From Dehalococcoidia bacterium (GTDB lineage: Bacteria; Chloroflexota; Dehalococcoidia; GIF9; UBA5620): a DNA stretch of 9,118 nt. The stretch spans positions 1 through 9,118 of the forward strand of contig JADHWZ010000080.1 in assembly GCA_016783225.1 (NCBI GenBank), given 5' to 3'. A program made the position numbers and the translations under genes. The notes beneath the pieces are model-generated. The model did no database searches and had not been told where the DNA came from. It worked only from the letters and a program-made list of their open reading frames with translations. Position 1 is the first letter of the stretch. The number at the start of each line of letters is the position of its first letter. Shown piece after piece: positions 1-6,822 of the stretch.

Positions 1-175
1 GGCGCTGGTCGAAGCGATTTCAGGCCTGCTACACAACCCGGAAAGGCGCAAGCACCTTGGCGAAATGGGGCGCAGAAGGGTAGCGCAGATGTTCAACTGG
101 CAGAATACGGCTAAGCGTACTGCTGAAATCTATGAGGAAGCCATCCAGTACCAGAATCACATCAAAGCAGAATGA
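1..175 (+). CDS. Glycosyltransferase, GT4-like, C-terminal fragment
   Basis: Only the last 57 codons are inside the window (frame begins at base 2, stop TGA at 173-175). The visible peptide has the usual end of a GT-B fold (GT4/GT1 type) glycosyltransferase: an ALVEAISGLL helix, then HNPERRKHLGEMGRRRV, FNW and a final helix containing AEIYEEA. This matches the common family ending 'A...I..LL.dpe.r..mG..gr.rv...F.W...a....Y', the last helix that packs back on the N-terminal domain. The donor-binding E-x7-E motif lies upstream and is not seen, so donor and acceptor are unknown. The next gene starts 27 bases after the stop on the same strand, so the two are probably co-transcribed, and its content suggests a shared role in glycan or glycolipid modification (inference). 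Confidence 0.75.
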   Translation, partial: ALVEAISGLLHNPERRKHLGEMGRRRVAQMFNWQNTAKRTAEIYEEAIQYQNHIKAE

Positions 176-202
176 GATGCCTAGCTAAGGAGCAATTGAA
201 GA

Positions 203-1237
203 ATGAAGCTGCACTTCTCTGAGGACTCCCTTGCTTCCGGATACCTTAGCCCAACTGTTGACGCCATTGTGTCCATGCAAAACGCTGATGGTTCAATTCC
301 GTGGTATGACGGGGGCATCACAGATCCGTGGACTCACGTCGAAAACGCCATGGGCATAGATATCGGCAATCGCCGCGCCGAGGCTGAACGTGCGTATGAC
401 TGGCTCGCTACGACTCAACTGGAGGATGGGAGCTGGTATGCCTCGTATAAAGACGGGCAACCACTGGATACCTCGAAGGTTTCACACCTCATATCTTATG
501 TCGCCGTGGGCGTATGGCACCATTATCTGACAACTGGTGACATTTCGTTCCTCAAGAAAATGTGGCCTTCCGTCCGCGCTGCAATCGATTTCGTATTGGG
601 CATGAGAGGACCCAATGGTGAAATCTACTGGGCCAGAGACAGTGCAGGGGCTATCTACCCCACCACATTGATCGCCGGCTGCAGCTCAACTTACCTGAGT
701 ATCAAGAGCGCGCTTTCTATTGCTTCAGTTTTGGGCGAGGAAAAGACCCACTGGAAAGAGGCGAACGTCGCTCTGGCAAGAGCTATTCAGAACACACCAT
801 GCCCGCTTGATTCCCTTGAAGAAAACAAGCCTATCTTCGCCATGGACTGGTATTATCCGGTGATGTGTTGCGTTATGAACGGCAATGAAGCCAGGGCGCG
901 CCTTTCCGGTGGTTGGAACAAGTTCGTAGTAGACGGCTTGGGCTCACTCTGTAGTCTGGACCAAGACTGGGTTACTGCTGCGGAGACAAGCGAACTGGCC
1001 ATCGCCCTGGCCGTTCACGGCGAACATGAACATTCGGCGACTGTCCTCAATTGGCTTCACCAGATGCGGGATGAAGACGGCGCCTACTGGTACGGCATGG
1101 CATTGCCACAGCGAGAAATCTGGCCAGTCCAGAAGCCGACCTGGACATCGGCAGCGGTGCTGATGGCGGCTGACATGCTCAGGCCCATGTCCCCGACGAG
1201 CCTACTTCTTGACCACCACGGGCCCGTGACGCCGTAG
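203..1237 (+). CDS. Prenyltransferase-like alpha/alpha-toroid protein
   Basis: A 344-residue protein without signal peptide or membrane helix. It carries repeated helix pairs with QW-like turns: QNADGS (26-31), QLEDGSW (72-78), GPNGEIYW (136-143) and RDEDGAYWYG (289-298). Such repeats occur in the prenyltransferase/squalene-cyclase superfamily and in six-hairpin glycosidases, which share an (alpha/alpha)6 toroid. Other landmarks are MDWYYPV (214-220), WVTAAETSELAIAL (256-269) and WTSAAVLMAADML (314-326). I see no DxDD or DDXXD motif of terpene cyclases or prenyl synthases, so actual prenyl transfer is not supported; a sugar-polymer-binding or hydrolytic role is equally possible. The start is well supported: AAGGAG at 187-192, ten bases before ATG. 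From memory, similar proteins in Actinobacteria lie beside GT4 glycosyltransferases and small methyltransferases, as here. The last 36 bases overlap the 3' end of the convergent methyltransferase gene. Confidence 0.7.
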   Translation: MKLHFSEDSLASGYLSPTVDAIVSMQNADGSIPWYDGGITDPWTHVENAMGIDIGNRRAEAERAYDWLATTQLEDGSWYASYKDGQPLDTSKVSHLISYVAVGVWHHYLTTGDISFLKKMWPSVRAAIDFVLGMRGPNGEIYWARDSAGAIYPTTLIAGCSSTYLSIKSALSIASVLGEEKTHWKEANVALARAIQNTPCPLDSLEENKPIFAMDWYYPVMCCVMNGNEARARLSGGWNKFVVDGLGSLCSLDQDWVTAAETSELAIALAVHGEHEHSATVLNWLHQMRDEDGAYWYGMALPQREIWPVQKPTWTSAAVLMAADMLRPMSPTSLLLDHHGPVTP

Positions 1238-1846
1238 AACCCCGAGTGTATTGGTCATCGGCAGTTCCTCAAACAACTTCGACGCCAGCGCGAGCTTGTA
1301 AACATCGTATGGTGCTTGCCCGCCCTTGGCAGGATCCAGGAAGATGTCGTGGAAGATGAGGAAGCCGTAAGGAAGCAGATGCGGATGCCAGCACTCGTAA
1401 TCCGTCAGCACCGTTTCGTAACTATGTCCACCGTCTACGAAAACCAAGCCGAGAGGAATGGTCCAATCTCGAGCTGCCACCCGCGATTTGGTGACCATGG
1501 GCACGACGATCTCCTCCAGACCGGCTCTTTGTATCGTGGCGCGAAAGTACGGAAAGCTGTCGAGCAAGCCGGTGTCACTGCTCAGGAGGTCAGCGTCAAA
1601 GTACAGTTGACCTGGCTGTTGCTCTTCAGAGCCCCGATGGTGGTCAATGGTGAAGAGCGTCTTCCCCCTTGTTTTGCAGGCGCTGCCCAGGTAGATGGTG
1701 GATTTTCCGCAGAAGCTCCCAACCTCCAGGCAAGGACCAAGCGAACATGCTTCCAGGGCTAGTTCGAATAGCCTCAGCCCCTCCTCCTCCGCCAGAAATC
1801 CCTTAACTTCTGAAACGAATGCCGGTATTACGCTGTCAATTCCCAT
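1202..1846 (-). CDS. Class I SAM-dependent methyltransferase, Methyltransf_24-like
   Basis: A 214-residue soluble protein with a Rossmann-type methyltransferase core. Motif I is CLEVGSFCGKST (39-50), which should bind the SAM methionine and ribose. The acidic end of strand 2 is TIDHH (66-70). VFVDGGHSYE (135-144) and LIFHDIF (163-169) are the active-site strand ends typical of Methyltransf_24-type enzymes, which act on sugars, macrolides or small hydroxylated substrates. In this family a metal is sometimes bound through the D and HD residues; whether that holds here is inference. The start ATG at 1846 has only a weak AGGG upstream. It lies 200 bases downstream of another methyltransferase on the same strand and converges on the toroid-protein gene, overlapping it by 36 bases. 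The substrate is unknown; context suggests a glycan, glycolipid or isoprenoid-linked sugar. Confidence 0.82.
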   Translation of the reverse strand: MGIDSVIPAFVSEVKGFLAEEEGLRLFELALEACSLGPCLEVGSFCGKSTIYLGSACKTRGKTLFTIDHHRGSEEQQPGQLYFDADLLSSDTGLLDSFPYFRATIQRAGLEEIVVPMVTKSRVAARDWTIPLGLVFVDGGHSYETVLTDYECWHPHLLPYGFLIFHDIFLDPAKGGQAPYDVYKLALASKLFEELPMTNTLGVLRRHGPVVVKK

Positions 1847-2046
1847 TCGGTTGCCCTATCCGCCTAATCTGGTCAACCTGGCAGTATGCCATTTCAGCCG
1901 CGGTAATCCAGCCCGTCAGAGGAACCTCTGTCCCTCAGTCCAGTTTTCTTTCGCAGCCGTTCAACTCCTCTTTGTGACCTTATTCCAGCCAGAGAGAGTA
2001 GCCTATCCTCTCAATCATGCTGGTCAAGAAGCAGAAGTGCCTTGTA

Positions 2047-2898
2047 CTAGCGTAGGCCCCCTTTCCTGGGTCTACATCTGAGTACGACAACATCGCTGAG
2101 AGAAGGAAGAACACGTGCCATTCTGTCCAATGCAATTAGAATCACATGGGAGAGACGTTGGGGGCACTTGGCCAGGAGTGAACCCCACCACGGGACCCCA
2201 AAAAGCAGCGACGCGCCGGTGGCTTGCTCCACCTCGAGGTGGTTGCTAGCCATACGTTTCAAAAGAGCATAGTCGAATCTGTACGTGTGGTCGCTGGGTG
2301 GTTCCCACGGCATCCTCACCCCACCATCCTTGAAGCCGACCAGTCTCATGAGACACCATGTTCCCTTCCCCAGCTTGAAGCCAAGGCTCCCGAAATTGGC
2401 TATGGATATTATGGCTTTTCCTTCAGGCTTAAGCGCCATGGCCATTTGCTGCATCACCATCGCCGGGTCAACAAAGTGGTCCAGGGCGCCCTTACACACA
2501 ACCTTGTCGAGAGACTGCGGCCTAAATGGCAAGTACTCGCCAACCCCCCAGATGACAGTCATGTGAACCCCATTTTCGGCGATATGACTCTTCGCAAGCG
2601 CTATCATCACGTTTGAGGGTTCAAGCCCGATAACCACCGCCCCCCTCCTGGCCAGCTCCACACCGTCAACAGCCCTGCCACATCCAATATCCAGTATCCT
2701 CTCTCCCTCTTTGGGATCAATCTTCTCATGAGTGGCCTCGTTCATCCTTCGAATCCAGAACTCCCCATCCGGGTTCAGAACCTCCGGCGCTACGTAATCG
2801 TCATCCCACTCGAAGTCAACTTTGCCTTTCATTTCTTCCCAGCCGAGTGCGCCGATTATCAGAACCTCTGCCGCCAGCATGGCACAAACACCGCTCAA
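2047..2898 (-). CDS. Class I SAM-dependent methyltransferase, Methyltransf_11-like
   Basis: The open frame gives 283 residues. Motif I is RILDIGCGRAVDG (67-79), followed by VIGLEPSNVM (89-98) with Glu93 placed to bind the ribose hydroxyls, GEYLPF (120-125) as the adenine-contacting motif, and SLDKVVCKGALDHF (129-142). LKPEGKAIISIANFG (156-170) is the typical post-motif strand. The C-terminal third (WEPPSDHTYRFD onward) probably forms the substrate cap; it resembles methyltransferases of polyketide, lipid or sugar pathways, and no substrate can be named. The first start is TTG at 2898, preceded by GGAG at 2907-2910 eight bases upstream. Internal ATGs at residues 7 and 23 have poorer or closer Shine-Dalgarno sequences. 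The stretch before residue 23 is hydrophobic and outside the usual domain, so a start at residue 23 (position 2832) remains possible. Confidence 0.8.
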   Translation of the reverse strand: MSGVCAMLAAEVLIIGALGWEEMKGKVDFEWDDDYVAPEVLNPDGEFWIRRMNEATHEKIDPKEGERILDIGCGRAVDGVELARRGAVVIGLEPSNVMIALAKSHIAENGVHMTVIWGVGEYLPFRPQSLDKVVCKGALDHFVDPAMVMQQMAMALKPEGKAIISIANFGSLGFKLGKGTWCLMRLVGFKDGGVRMPWEPPSDHTYRFDYALLKRMASNHLEVEQATGASLLFGVPWWGSLLAKCPQRLSHVILIALDRMARVLPSLSDVVVLRCRPRKGGLR

Positions 2899-2906
2899 GG
2901 GAACTT

Positions 2907-2910
2907 CTCC
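2907..2910 (-). promoter_or_regulatory. Shine-Dalgarno supporting a TTG start
   Basis: GGAG on the - strand lies eight bases before the TTG codon at 2898-2896. No comparable site precedes the internal ATG at 2880, so this site is the main argument for the longer methyltransferase product. Confidence 0.4.
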
Positions 2911-2968
2911 GTCTCAGCTTGCCGCGGTGGAACTCTGCGCTGGCAGACTATCATTCCTATTGTCTAAG

Positions 2969-2974
2969 TATAAT
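2969..2974 (+). promoter_or_regulatory. Possible -10 box (TATAAT) in the divergent intergenic region
   Basis: A perfect TATAAT lies between the divergently read methyltransferase and the surface-protein gene. There is no convincing -35 hexamer 16-18 bases upstream and no TGn extension, and it sits about 98 bases before the preferred start of the + gene. It may be secondary to the extended -10 box at 3048-3056 or chance. Confidence 0.25.
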
Positions 2975-3047
2975 ACCCCCCTGTAATTCAGGGCAAGTAT
3001 GACGCTAGCCAGATGTAATCGGGAAGGCCTGGTCACATTGACTTGAG

Positions 3048-3056
3048 TGGTATAAT
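3048..3056 (+). promoter_or_regulatory. Extended -10 promoter (TGGTATAAT)
   Basis: TGG followed directly by TATAAT is a full consensus extended -10 element (TGnTATAAT), which can act without a good -35 hexamer; none is visible here. Transcription would start about 5-8 bases after 3056, at roughly 3062-3065, just ahead of the ATG at 3067. This favours an almost leaderless message for the surface-protein gene and argues against the upstream TTG (3043) and ATG (3055) starts. Not tested. Confidence 0.45.
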
Positions 3057-3066
3057 GAACTCAGGC

Positions 3067-4974
3067 ATGCGAGATATAAAAGCCATTGTTATTTGCGCAG
3101 CTCGTCTCATACTGGCTTGTCTGATGGCTAGCACGCTTGCTCTCCTGGGCACAGTCTTCTTTGCCGCCACTCCTGCCCATGCGCAACAGATAACCGTTAG
3201 TCTGCCCACAGCAACGGTCGGCAAACCGTACACGGCAAGTTTTCAGCAAGTGGGGGCCTGCGGTGGAGGGTGGGGAGGGCTGACCGCACTCGGACCAGTC
3301 TTCGCGCAGTTTCCGGGGGTGGTACCCGCCGTCACACCCACTACTTGGAGTATTTCAGGTATACCGCAGGGGCCCAGCGGCACCTGGAATGTAGTAATCG
3401 ACGACGGTGGTGTGTGTGGTCCGCTCAACCTGACCTTCACAGTTGTCGATCCTCACCTGACGTTCAACACAGCCATGCTGCCGCCGGGAGAGGAGAGTAT
3501 TCTCTACTATACAATGCTAAGAGCCAGCGCCAGCGCACCGCCCTTGACCTACACTTTGGTCAACGGAATGCTCCCCCCAGGGCTGGGCCTGTCACCAAAC
3601 GGTGTTATCTCGGGCGTTCCAATCCCAGGGACCTTCGGCAATTACTACTTCACAGTTCAGGTGACCGACAGTACCCAACCAGCTGCCCTCTTGCCCGCAC
3701 CATTGCAACCACCTCCCCTCACTGCTCAACAGTCGTTCTTCATCCTCATCCAAAGAGGCCGTTACACGGCTAGTATTAGCATTGGCGAAGGCTTAGAACA
3801 CGGCCGGACGAACGTCTATACAGGGGGGGAGCTGGCAGGCGACTTGGAAGGCGGTGAGTCAGGTAGTTTCCTGGTGCCCCTGGGCGAAGGCTCAACCGTA
3901 AGGGTGCAGGAGACTGTGGATGACCCAACCCAAGAGGGCGTCAGGTACAAAGCAGAAGACGCTGAACAACGGGTAAATCAGTCCGACCCCAACGCCTACT
4001 TCGTGTATTACGCTGAATATCTCATCGACCTACAGACCGACCCATCCGGCATTGCCTCGCTGGCAGGCTCAGGCTGGCAACCAGCCGGCACCACGGTGAG
4101 AGCCAGCGCACCGGAGGTCGTTGAGCCCCCGGGAGAAGAGGGTACGCAATACCGCTTCTCCCACTGGTGGCTACCCGATGGAGCAAAGGCCTCCGACCAA
4201 GACCTGGTCGTGACCGTTGACGAACCGGGGAGTTGCATCGCCAGATACGATACCTACTACCTGCTAACGTTAACGTCGGAGTACAGCGACGACCAAACCT
4301 CCTGGCACCTCGCCGGCAGTCAGCCTGAGTGGAGCGTAGCATCTCCCGAAGTGCGCATGCCCGGCATCGTCGGCGCATTTGGCGGCAAGTATAAGGCAGT
4401 TAACCCCAGCGGCACTGCCCATATGACCGTCCCGCAGACCGTGACTGTAGAGTATGAATCTCATTACGCGCTGGCAGCCTTCCTTATGTCGCTGGTAGCT
4501 CTCACCATCATTGCTGCTGGCTACGGCGTGTACCGGTACGCCTTACAGCCCCGTCTTGCCCCCGCACTGCCCCCCAGCCGAGCGGCACGGCGGCTGCCGC
4601 CTGAGAGAAAAAGACTCCGTGCGGCTGCTCGAGCAGGCCGTAAACCGGCAGAGACGGTGGTAGTACTCGAAGAACCACCCCCAACTCAAGCGAAGAAGAG
4701 GAAGAGGCTGGCACCTCCAGGGACAAGGGCGCTCCCTGAAGGTCGTGGAGCAGCCCCCTCAACTGAACCGAAGAAGAAGAGGAGACCCACCAAGAAAAAG
4801 ACGACCGGCCCCAAGAAGACAACCCCGCAGAAAAAGACAGCCCCCACTGCTTCACGAGCACAGCGCCCAACCGAACCGAAGAAGAAGCCACTCCGGAAAG
4901 GAACGACGCCTGCTAAGGCTTCTCGACCAGCCTCCCGGACTGGGTCCAAGAGGACGCCCCCTCACAAGGGGTAA
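3067..4974 (+). CDS. Exported Ig-like/InlB-repeat-like surface protein with membrane anchor and basic tail
   Basis: From the ATG at 3067 the product is 635 residues; in-frame TTG (3043) and ATG (3055) starts would add 8 or 4. Residues 1-39 form a signal peptide (MRDIK, hydrophobic core, AHA before QQ). Residues about 42-127 and 129-202 look like two Ig-like domains; the second has the He_PIG-type 'MLPPGLGLSPNGVISG' pattern. Cys65 and Cys117 could form a disulfide in the first. Residues about 317-463 resemble divergent InlB B-repeat modules (YLIDLQTDPSG, YRFSHWWLPDG, IARYDTYYLLTLTSEY, VTVEYESHYAL). A membrane helix lies at about 467-490. The remaining tail of about 143 residues, predicted cytoplasmic, has 43 Lys/Arg against 7 acidic residues and contains repeated S/P-T-x-P/A-K-K blocks. 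The extracellular part suggests adhesion or envelope organisation. The tail could bind DNA, RNA or acidic polymers. Both roles are inference; I do not recognise a named gene. Confidence 0.75.
   Translation: MRDIKAIVICAARLILACLMASTLALLGTVFFAATPAHAQQITVSLPTATVGKPYTASFQQVGACGGGWGGLTALGPVFAQFPGVVPAVTPTTWSISGIPQGPSGTWNVVIDDGGVCGPLNLTFTVVDPHLTFNTAMLPPGEESILYYTMLRASASAPPLTYTLVNGMLPPGLGLSPNGVISGVPIPGTFGNYYFTVQVTDSTQPAALLPAPLQPPPLTAQQSFFILIQRGRYTASISIGEGLEHGRTNVYTGGELAGDLEGGESGSFLVPLGEGSTVRVQETVDDPTQEGVRYKAEDAEQRVNQSDPNAYFVYYAEYLIDLQTDPSGIASLAGSGWQPAGTTVRASAPEVVEPPGEEGTQYRFSHWWLPDGAKASDQDLVVTVDEPGSCIARYDTYYLLTLTSEYSDDQTSWHLAGSQPEWSVASPEVRMPGIVGAFGGKYKAVNPSGTAHMTVPQTVTVEYESHYALAAFLMSLVALTIIAAGYGVYRYALQPRLAPALPPSRAARRLPPERKRLRAAARAGRKPAETVVVLEEPPPTQAKKRKRLAPPGTRALPEGRGAAPSTEPKKKRRPTKKKTTGPKKTTPQKKTAPTASRAQRPTEPKKKPLRKGTTPAKASRPASRTGSKRTPPHKG
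4679..4887 (+). repeat. Imperfect Lys-rich coding repeats in the basic tail
   Basis: Two 20-base stretches, 4760-4779 and 4868-4887 (caactgaaccgaagaagaag in the first), differ at one base and both encode TEPKKK. A more diverged relative begins at about 4679 and encodes PTQAKKRK. The spacings are uneven, so this is expansion of a low-complexity basic tail rather than a regular tandem array. Confidence 0.55.
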
Positions 4975-5251
4975 AGACGCCCTGCAGCTTGACCCCGAAG
5001 AAACCAGCCAGCGCCCAAGCGTTCAGCAGACGGAGCTCATAGCCTAGACTTCAGCGTAACCCTCCGGCGTTCCCATCCAATGGGTCATGCCCAGGATGCA
5101 CTGCGGCAAGCGAAGGCTCAGCAGTCTAATTTGGAGCGCCTATCACTGGGGCATAAGAGACAATGTCAAGGGGACTGAACAACCTGAACATCCTGGCAAA
5201 GGGCCGCACCGCGCTGCTGATCTTGATTGACCACAAACAAGGCGTGCTTGC

Positions 5252-6052
5252 CTACCTGCCTCCCAGATGTTGAGCTTTGTTATACGCAGCGATGACGGCC
5301 TGAAGTAGCAGGGAGCGCAACCCACCTGTCTCCAACTGCAACAACGCCTCGGTGGTAGTCCCTCCCGGAGACGTCACCGAGTTCTTCAGCTCAGCCGGGT
5401 GTTTGCCCGTCTCCTTGACAGCCCGGGCGGAGCCCAGCATCGTCTCCACTACGAGCTTCTCGGCCATATCGCGTGCAAGACCGATGTGCACACCAGCATC
5501 GGTAAGCGCCTCGATAACGAGGAAAACATAGGCTGGCCCACTACCACTTAAGGCAGTCGCCATGTCTATGTACTTCTCACTGCTCACATAGATTTCCTCA
5601 CCCAAAGCCGCCAAAATGGAGTGCGCTATTTCCCTCTGCTCTTGATTCACCTCAGCGGTGGCTGTCCACGCCGTCATGCCTGCGCCAATCTGTGCCGGCA
5701 TGTTGGGCATCGCCCGGACCAAACAAGCGTGCTCCAGTCCCTGTCGCAGGCTGTCCAGAGTAGCGCCGGCCACTATGGACAGCACCAGTTGCTCGGGCGA
5801 AAGCCCTTTCATCTCGCTCAGTACCTTGCCCAGGTCCTGCGGTTTCACCGCCAAAACAATTGCTTCAGCACCATCCGCTGCATAGCGGTTATCCGGCGTG
5901 GTGTGAACACCATATTCCTTGCTCAGCGCATCACGTCGCAGCCCTCTGACATCGCTGACAGTGACATCACCAGGCTCAGCCACGCCTTTAGCCAGCAGGC
6001 TCTTCATCATAGCCTCCCCCATAACCCCACCTCCAATAAAACCTATCCGCAT
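5252..6052 (-). CDS. proC: Pyrroline-5-carboxylate reductase
   Basis: A 266-residue protein of the usual family length. It reduces 1-pyrroline-5-carboxylate to L-proline with NAD(P)H in the cytoplasm, the last step of proline synthesis. The N-terminal Rossmann fold shows GFIGGGVMGEAM (4-15). AVKPQDL (68-74) and RAMPNMPAQIGAGMTAW (113-129) are family-typical. The C-terminal dimer and active-site domain carries the P5CR signature: ALSGSGPAYVF (167-177), EALTDAGVHIGL (181-192), HPAELKNSVTSPGGTTTEAL (218-237) and GGLRSLLLQAVIAAYNKA (243-260). The start ATG at 6052 has AGGAGG five bases upstream. That ribosome binding site contains the stop codon of yggS, so the two are almost certainly translated from one message. 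The gene ends facing the surface-protein gene, 277 bases away. No defect is seen. Confidence 0.97.
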   Translation of the reverse strand: MRIGFIGGGVMGEAMMKSLLAKGVAEPGDVTVSDVRGLRRDALSKEYGVHTTPDNRYAADGAEAIVLAVKPQDLGKVLSEMKGLSPEQLVLSIVAGATLDSLRQGLEHACLVRAMPNMPAQIGAGMTAWTATAEVNQEQREIAHSILAALGEEIYVSSEKYIDMATALSGSGPAYVFLVIEALTDAGVHIGLARDMAEKLVVETMLGSARAVKETGKHPAELKNSVTSPGGTTTEALLQLETGGLRSLLLQAVIAAYNKAQHLGGR

Positions 6053-6054
6053 TG

Positions 6055-6717
6055 CTACCTCCTGTCACCAAAAATAGCTCGACCTATCCTGAGCATGGTG
6101 GCCCCTTCCTCAATTGCCACCTCAAAATCATCAGTCATCCCCATGGAAAGGTGCTCCAGCCCCAGAGAATCTCGCAACCCCCCCAGCTTTCGGAACACAG
6201 GACGCACGTCCTCGGGATTAGCCACCAACGGGGCAATAGTCATCAACCCGATGACTTCAAGATTGGCTAATCGCCTCACCTCATCGACCGCCCTGGCAAC
6301 CTCATCGACGGAAAAACCGCTCTTAGGTGCTTCGCCAGAGACATTGACCTGAAGCAGTACAGGCAGGGTTTTCTCCGCTCGCCGACTCAAAACCCCGGCC
6401 AGCCTGATGGAATCGACGCTGTGGATTATGTCAAATATCTCCAGCGCTGTCTTGGCCTTATTGCTCTGAAGATGCCCAACCATATGCCAGGCAACGTCAG
6501 GCTCGAGGTCCGAAAGCTGGCCTATCTTTCCCTCCGCCTCCTGTACTCGGTTCTCGCCGAAGTTCCTTATCCCGCAATCGAAAGCTGCCCTTATTGCCAA
6601 GGCCTCAAACCCCTTGGCGACAGCCACCAGCGTGACCTCGTCAGGCGACCTGTGGCTTCGGGCGCAAGCCCCATCAATTCGCCTCTGTAGCTCTTGAATG
6701 TTCGCCCCTATATCCAC
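6055..6717 (-). CDS. yggS: Pyridoxal phosphate homeostasis protein, YggS/PLPBP family
   Basis: A 220-residue cytoplasmic protein with the single-domain alanine-racemase-like TIM barrel of the YggS/PROSC family. These proteins bind pyridoxal 5'-phosphate without known catalysis and balance vitamin B6 and amino/keto acid pools. The PLP lysine is Lys35 in LVAVAKG. Other marks are FGENRVQE (53-60), WHMVGHLQSNKAK (77-89), SVD (100-102), LLQVNVSGEAPKSG (121-134), GLMTIAP (157-163), LSMGMTDDFEVAI (190-202) and GATMLRIGRAIFG (205-217), which form the phosphate-binding end. The start is GTG at 6717; a GAGGG lies only about two bases before it, and a TGTTAGAAT extended -10 box lies just upstream, so initiation may be nearly leaderless. 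It precedes proC with two bases between the stop and the proC ATG. Confidence 0.95.
   Translation of the reverse strand: MDIGANIQELQRRIDGACARSHRSPDEVTLVAVAKGFEALAIRAAFDCGIRNFGENRVQEAEGKIGQLSDLEPDVAWHMVGHLQSNKAKTALEIFDIIHSVDSIRLAGVLSRRAEKTLPVLLQVNVSGEAPKSGFSVDEVARAVDEVRRLANLEVIGLMTIAPLVANPEDVRPVFRKLGGLRDSLGLEHLSMGMTDDFEVAIEEGATMLRIGRAIFGDRR
6058..6063 (-). promoter_or_regulatory. proC ribosome binding site overlapping the yggS stop region
   Basis: AGGAGG (- strand) lies five bases before the proC ATG, and the yggS stop codon TAG occupies 6057-6055 directly after it. Ribosomes finishing yggS are therefore placed on the proC start, a normal arrangement for translational coupling. Confidence 0.8.
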
Positions 6718-6725
6718 TGCCCTCT

Positions 6726-6734
6726 ATTCTAACA
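6726..6734 (-). promoter_or_regulatory. Candidate extended -10 promoter of yggS-proC (TGTTAGAAT)
   Basis: On the - strand TGT followed by TAGAAT matches TGnTATAAT at all but one base. No good -35 is seen. The start of transcription would fall at about 6718-6720, giving a leader of zero to a few bases before the yggS GTG. Confidence 0.4.
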
Positions 6735-6822
6735 CGGCCGAGAATCACTTTTCGATGCCACACATGCCACACGAATCCGCGAGTGAGAATTCTAGTTCGT
6801 CATTGCCGGCCTTTCGCTTACT

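Noticed and set aside
203..1237. Calling the toroid protein a true prenyltransferase or terpene cyclase
   Set aside because: The QW-like repeats support the fold only; no DxDD or DDXXD catalytic motif is visible.
1316..2081. Two + strand open frames across the methyltransferase gene and the gap 1847-2046
   Set aside because: The first part is antisense to clear methyltransferase motifs, and the peptides show no domain-like pattern. The gap itself gives no supported gene.
3038..3056. TTGACT followed by TATAAT as a -35/-10 pair
   Set aside because: Only seven bases separate the hexamers; a sigma70-type promoter needs about 17. Only the extended -10 reading is kept.
4960..4972. Hairpin CCCC-TCACAA-GGGG at the end of the surface-protein gene as terminator
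   Set aside because: It lies inside the coding end, has only a four-base stem and is not followed by a T run.
4745..5047. Arg/Pro-rich open frame running past the surface-protein stop
   Set aside because: It is a shifted frame over the low-complexity Lys-rich tail; its composition is explained by the tail codons, and there is no start signal.
4975..5251. Small RNA, tRNA or small gene in the convergent gap, including a - strand frame at 5143-5325
   Set aside because: No tRNA-like fold, no ribosome binding site and no recognisable peptide; the - strand frame overlaps the proC end out of frame.
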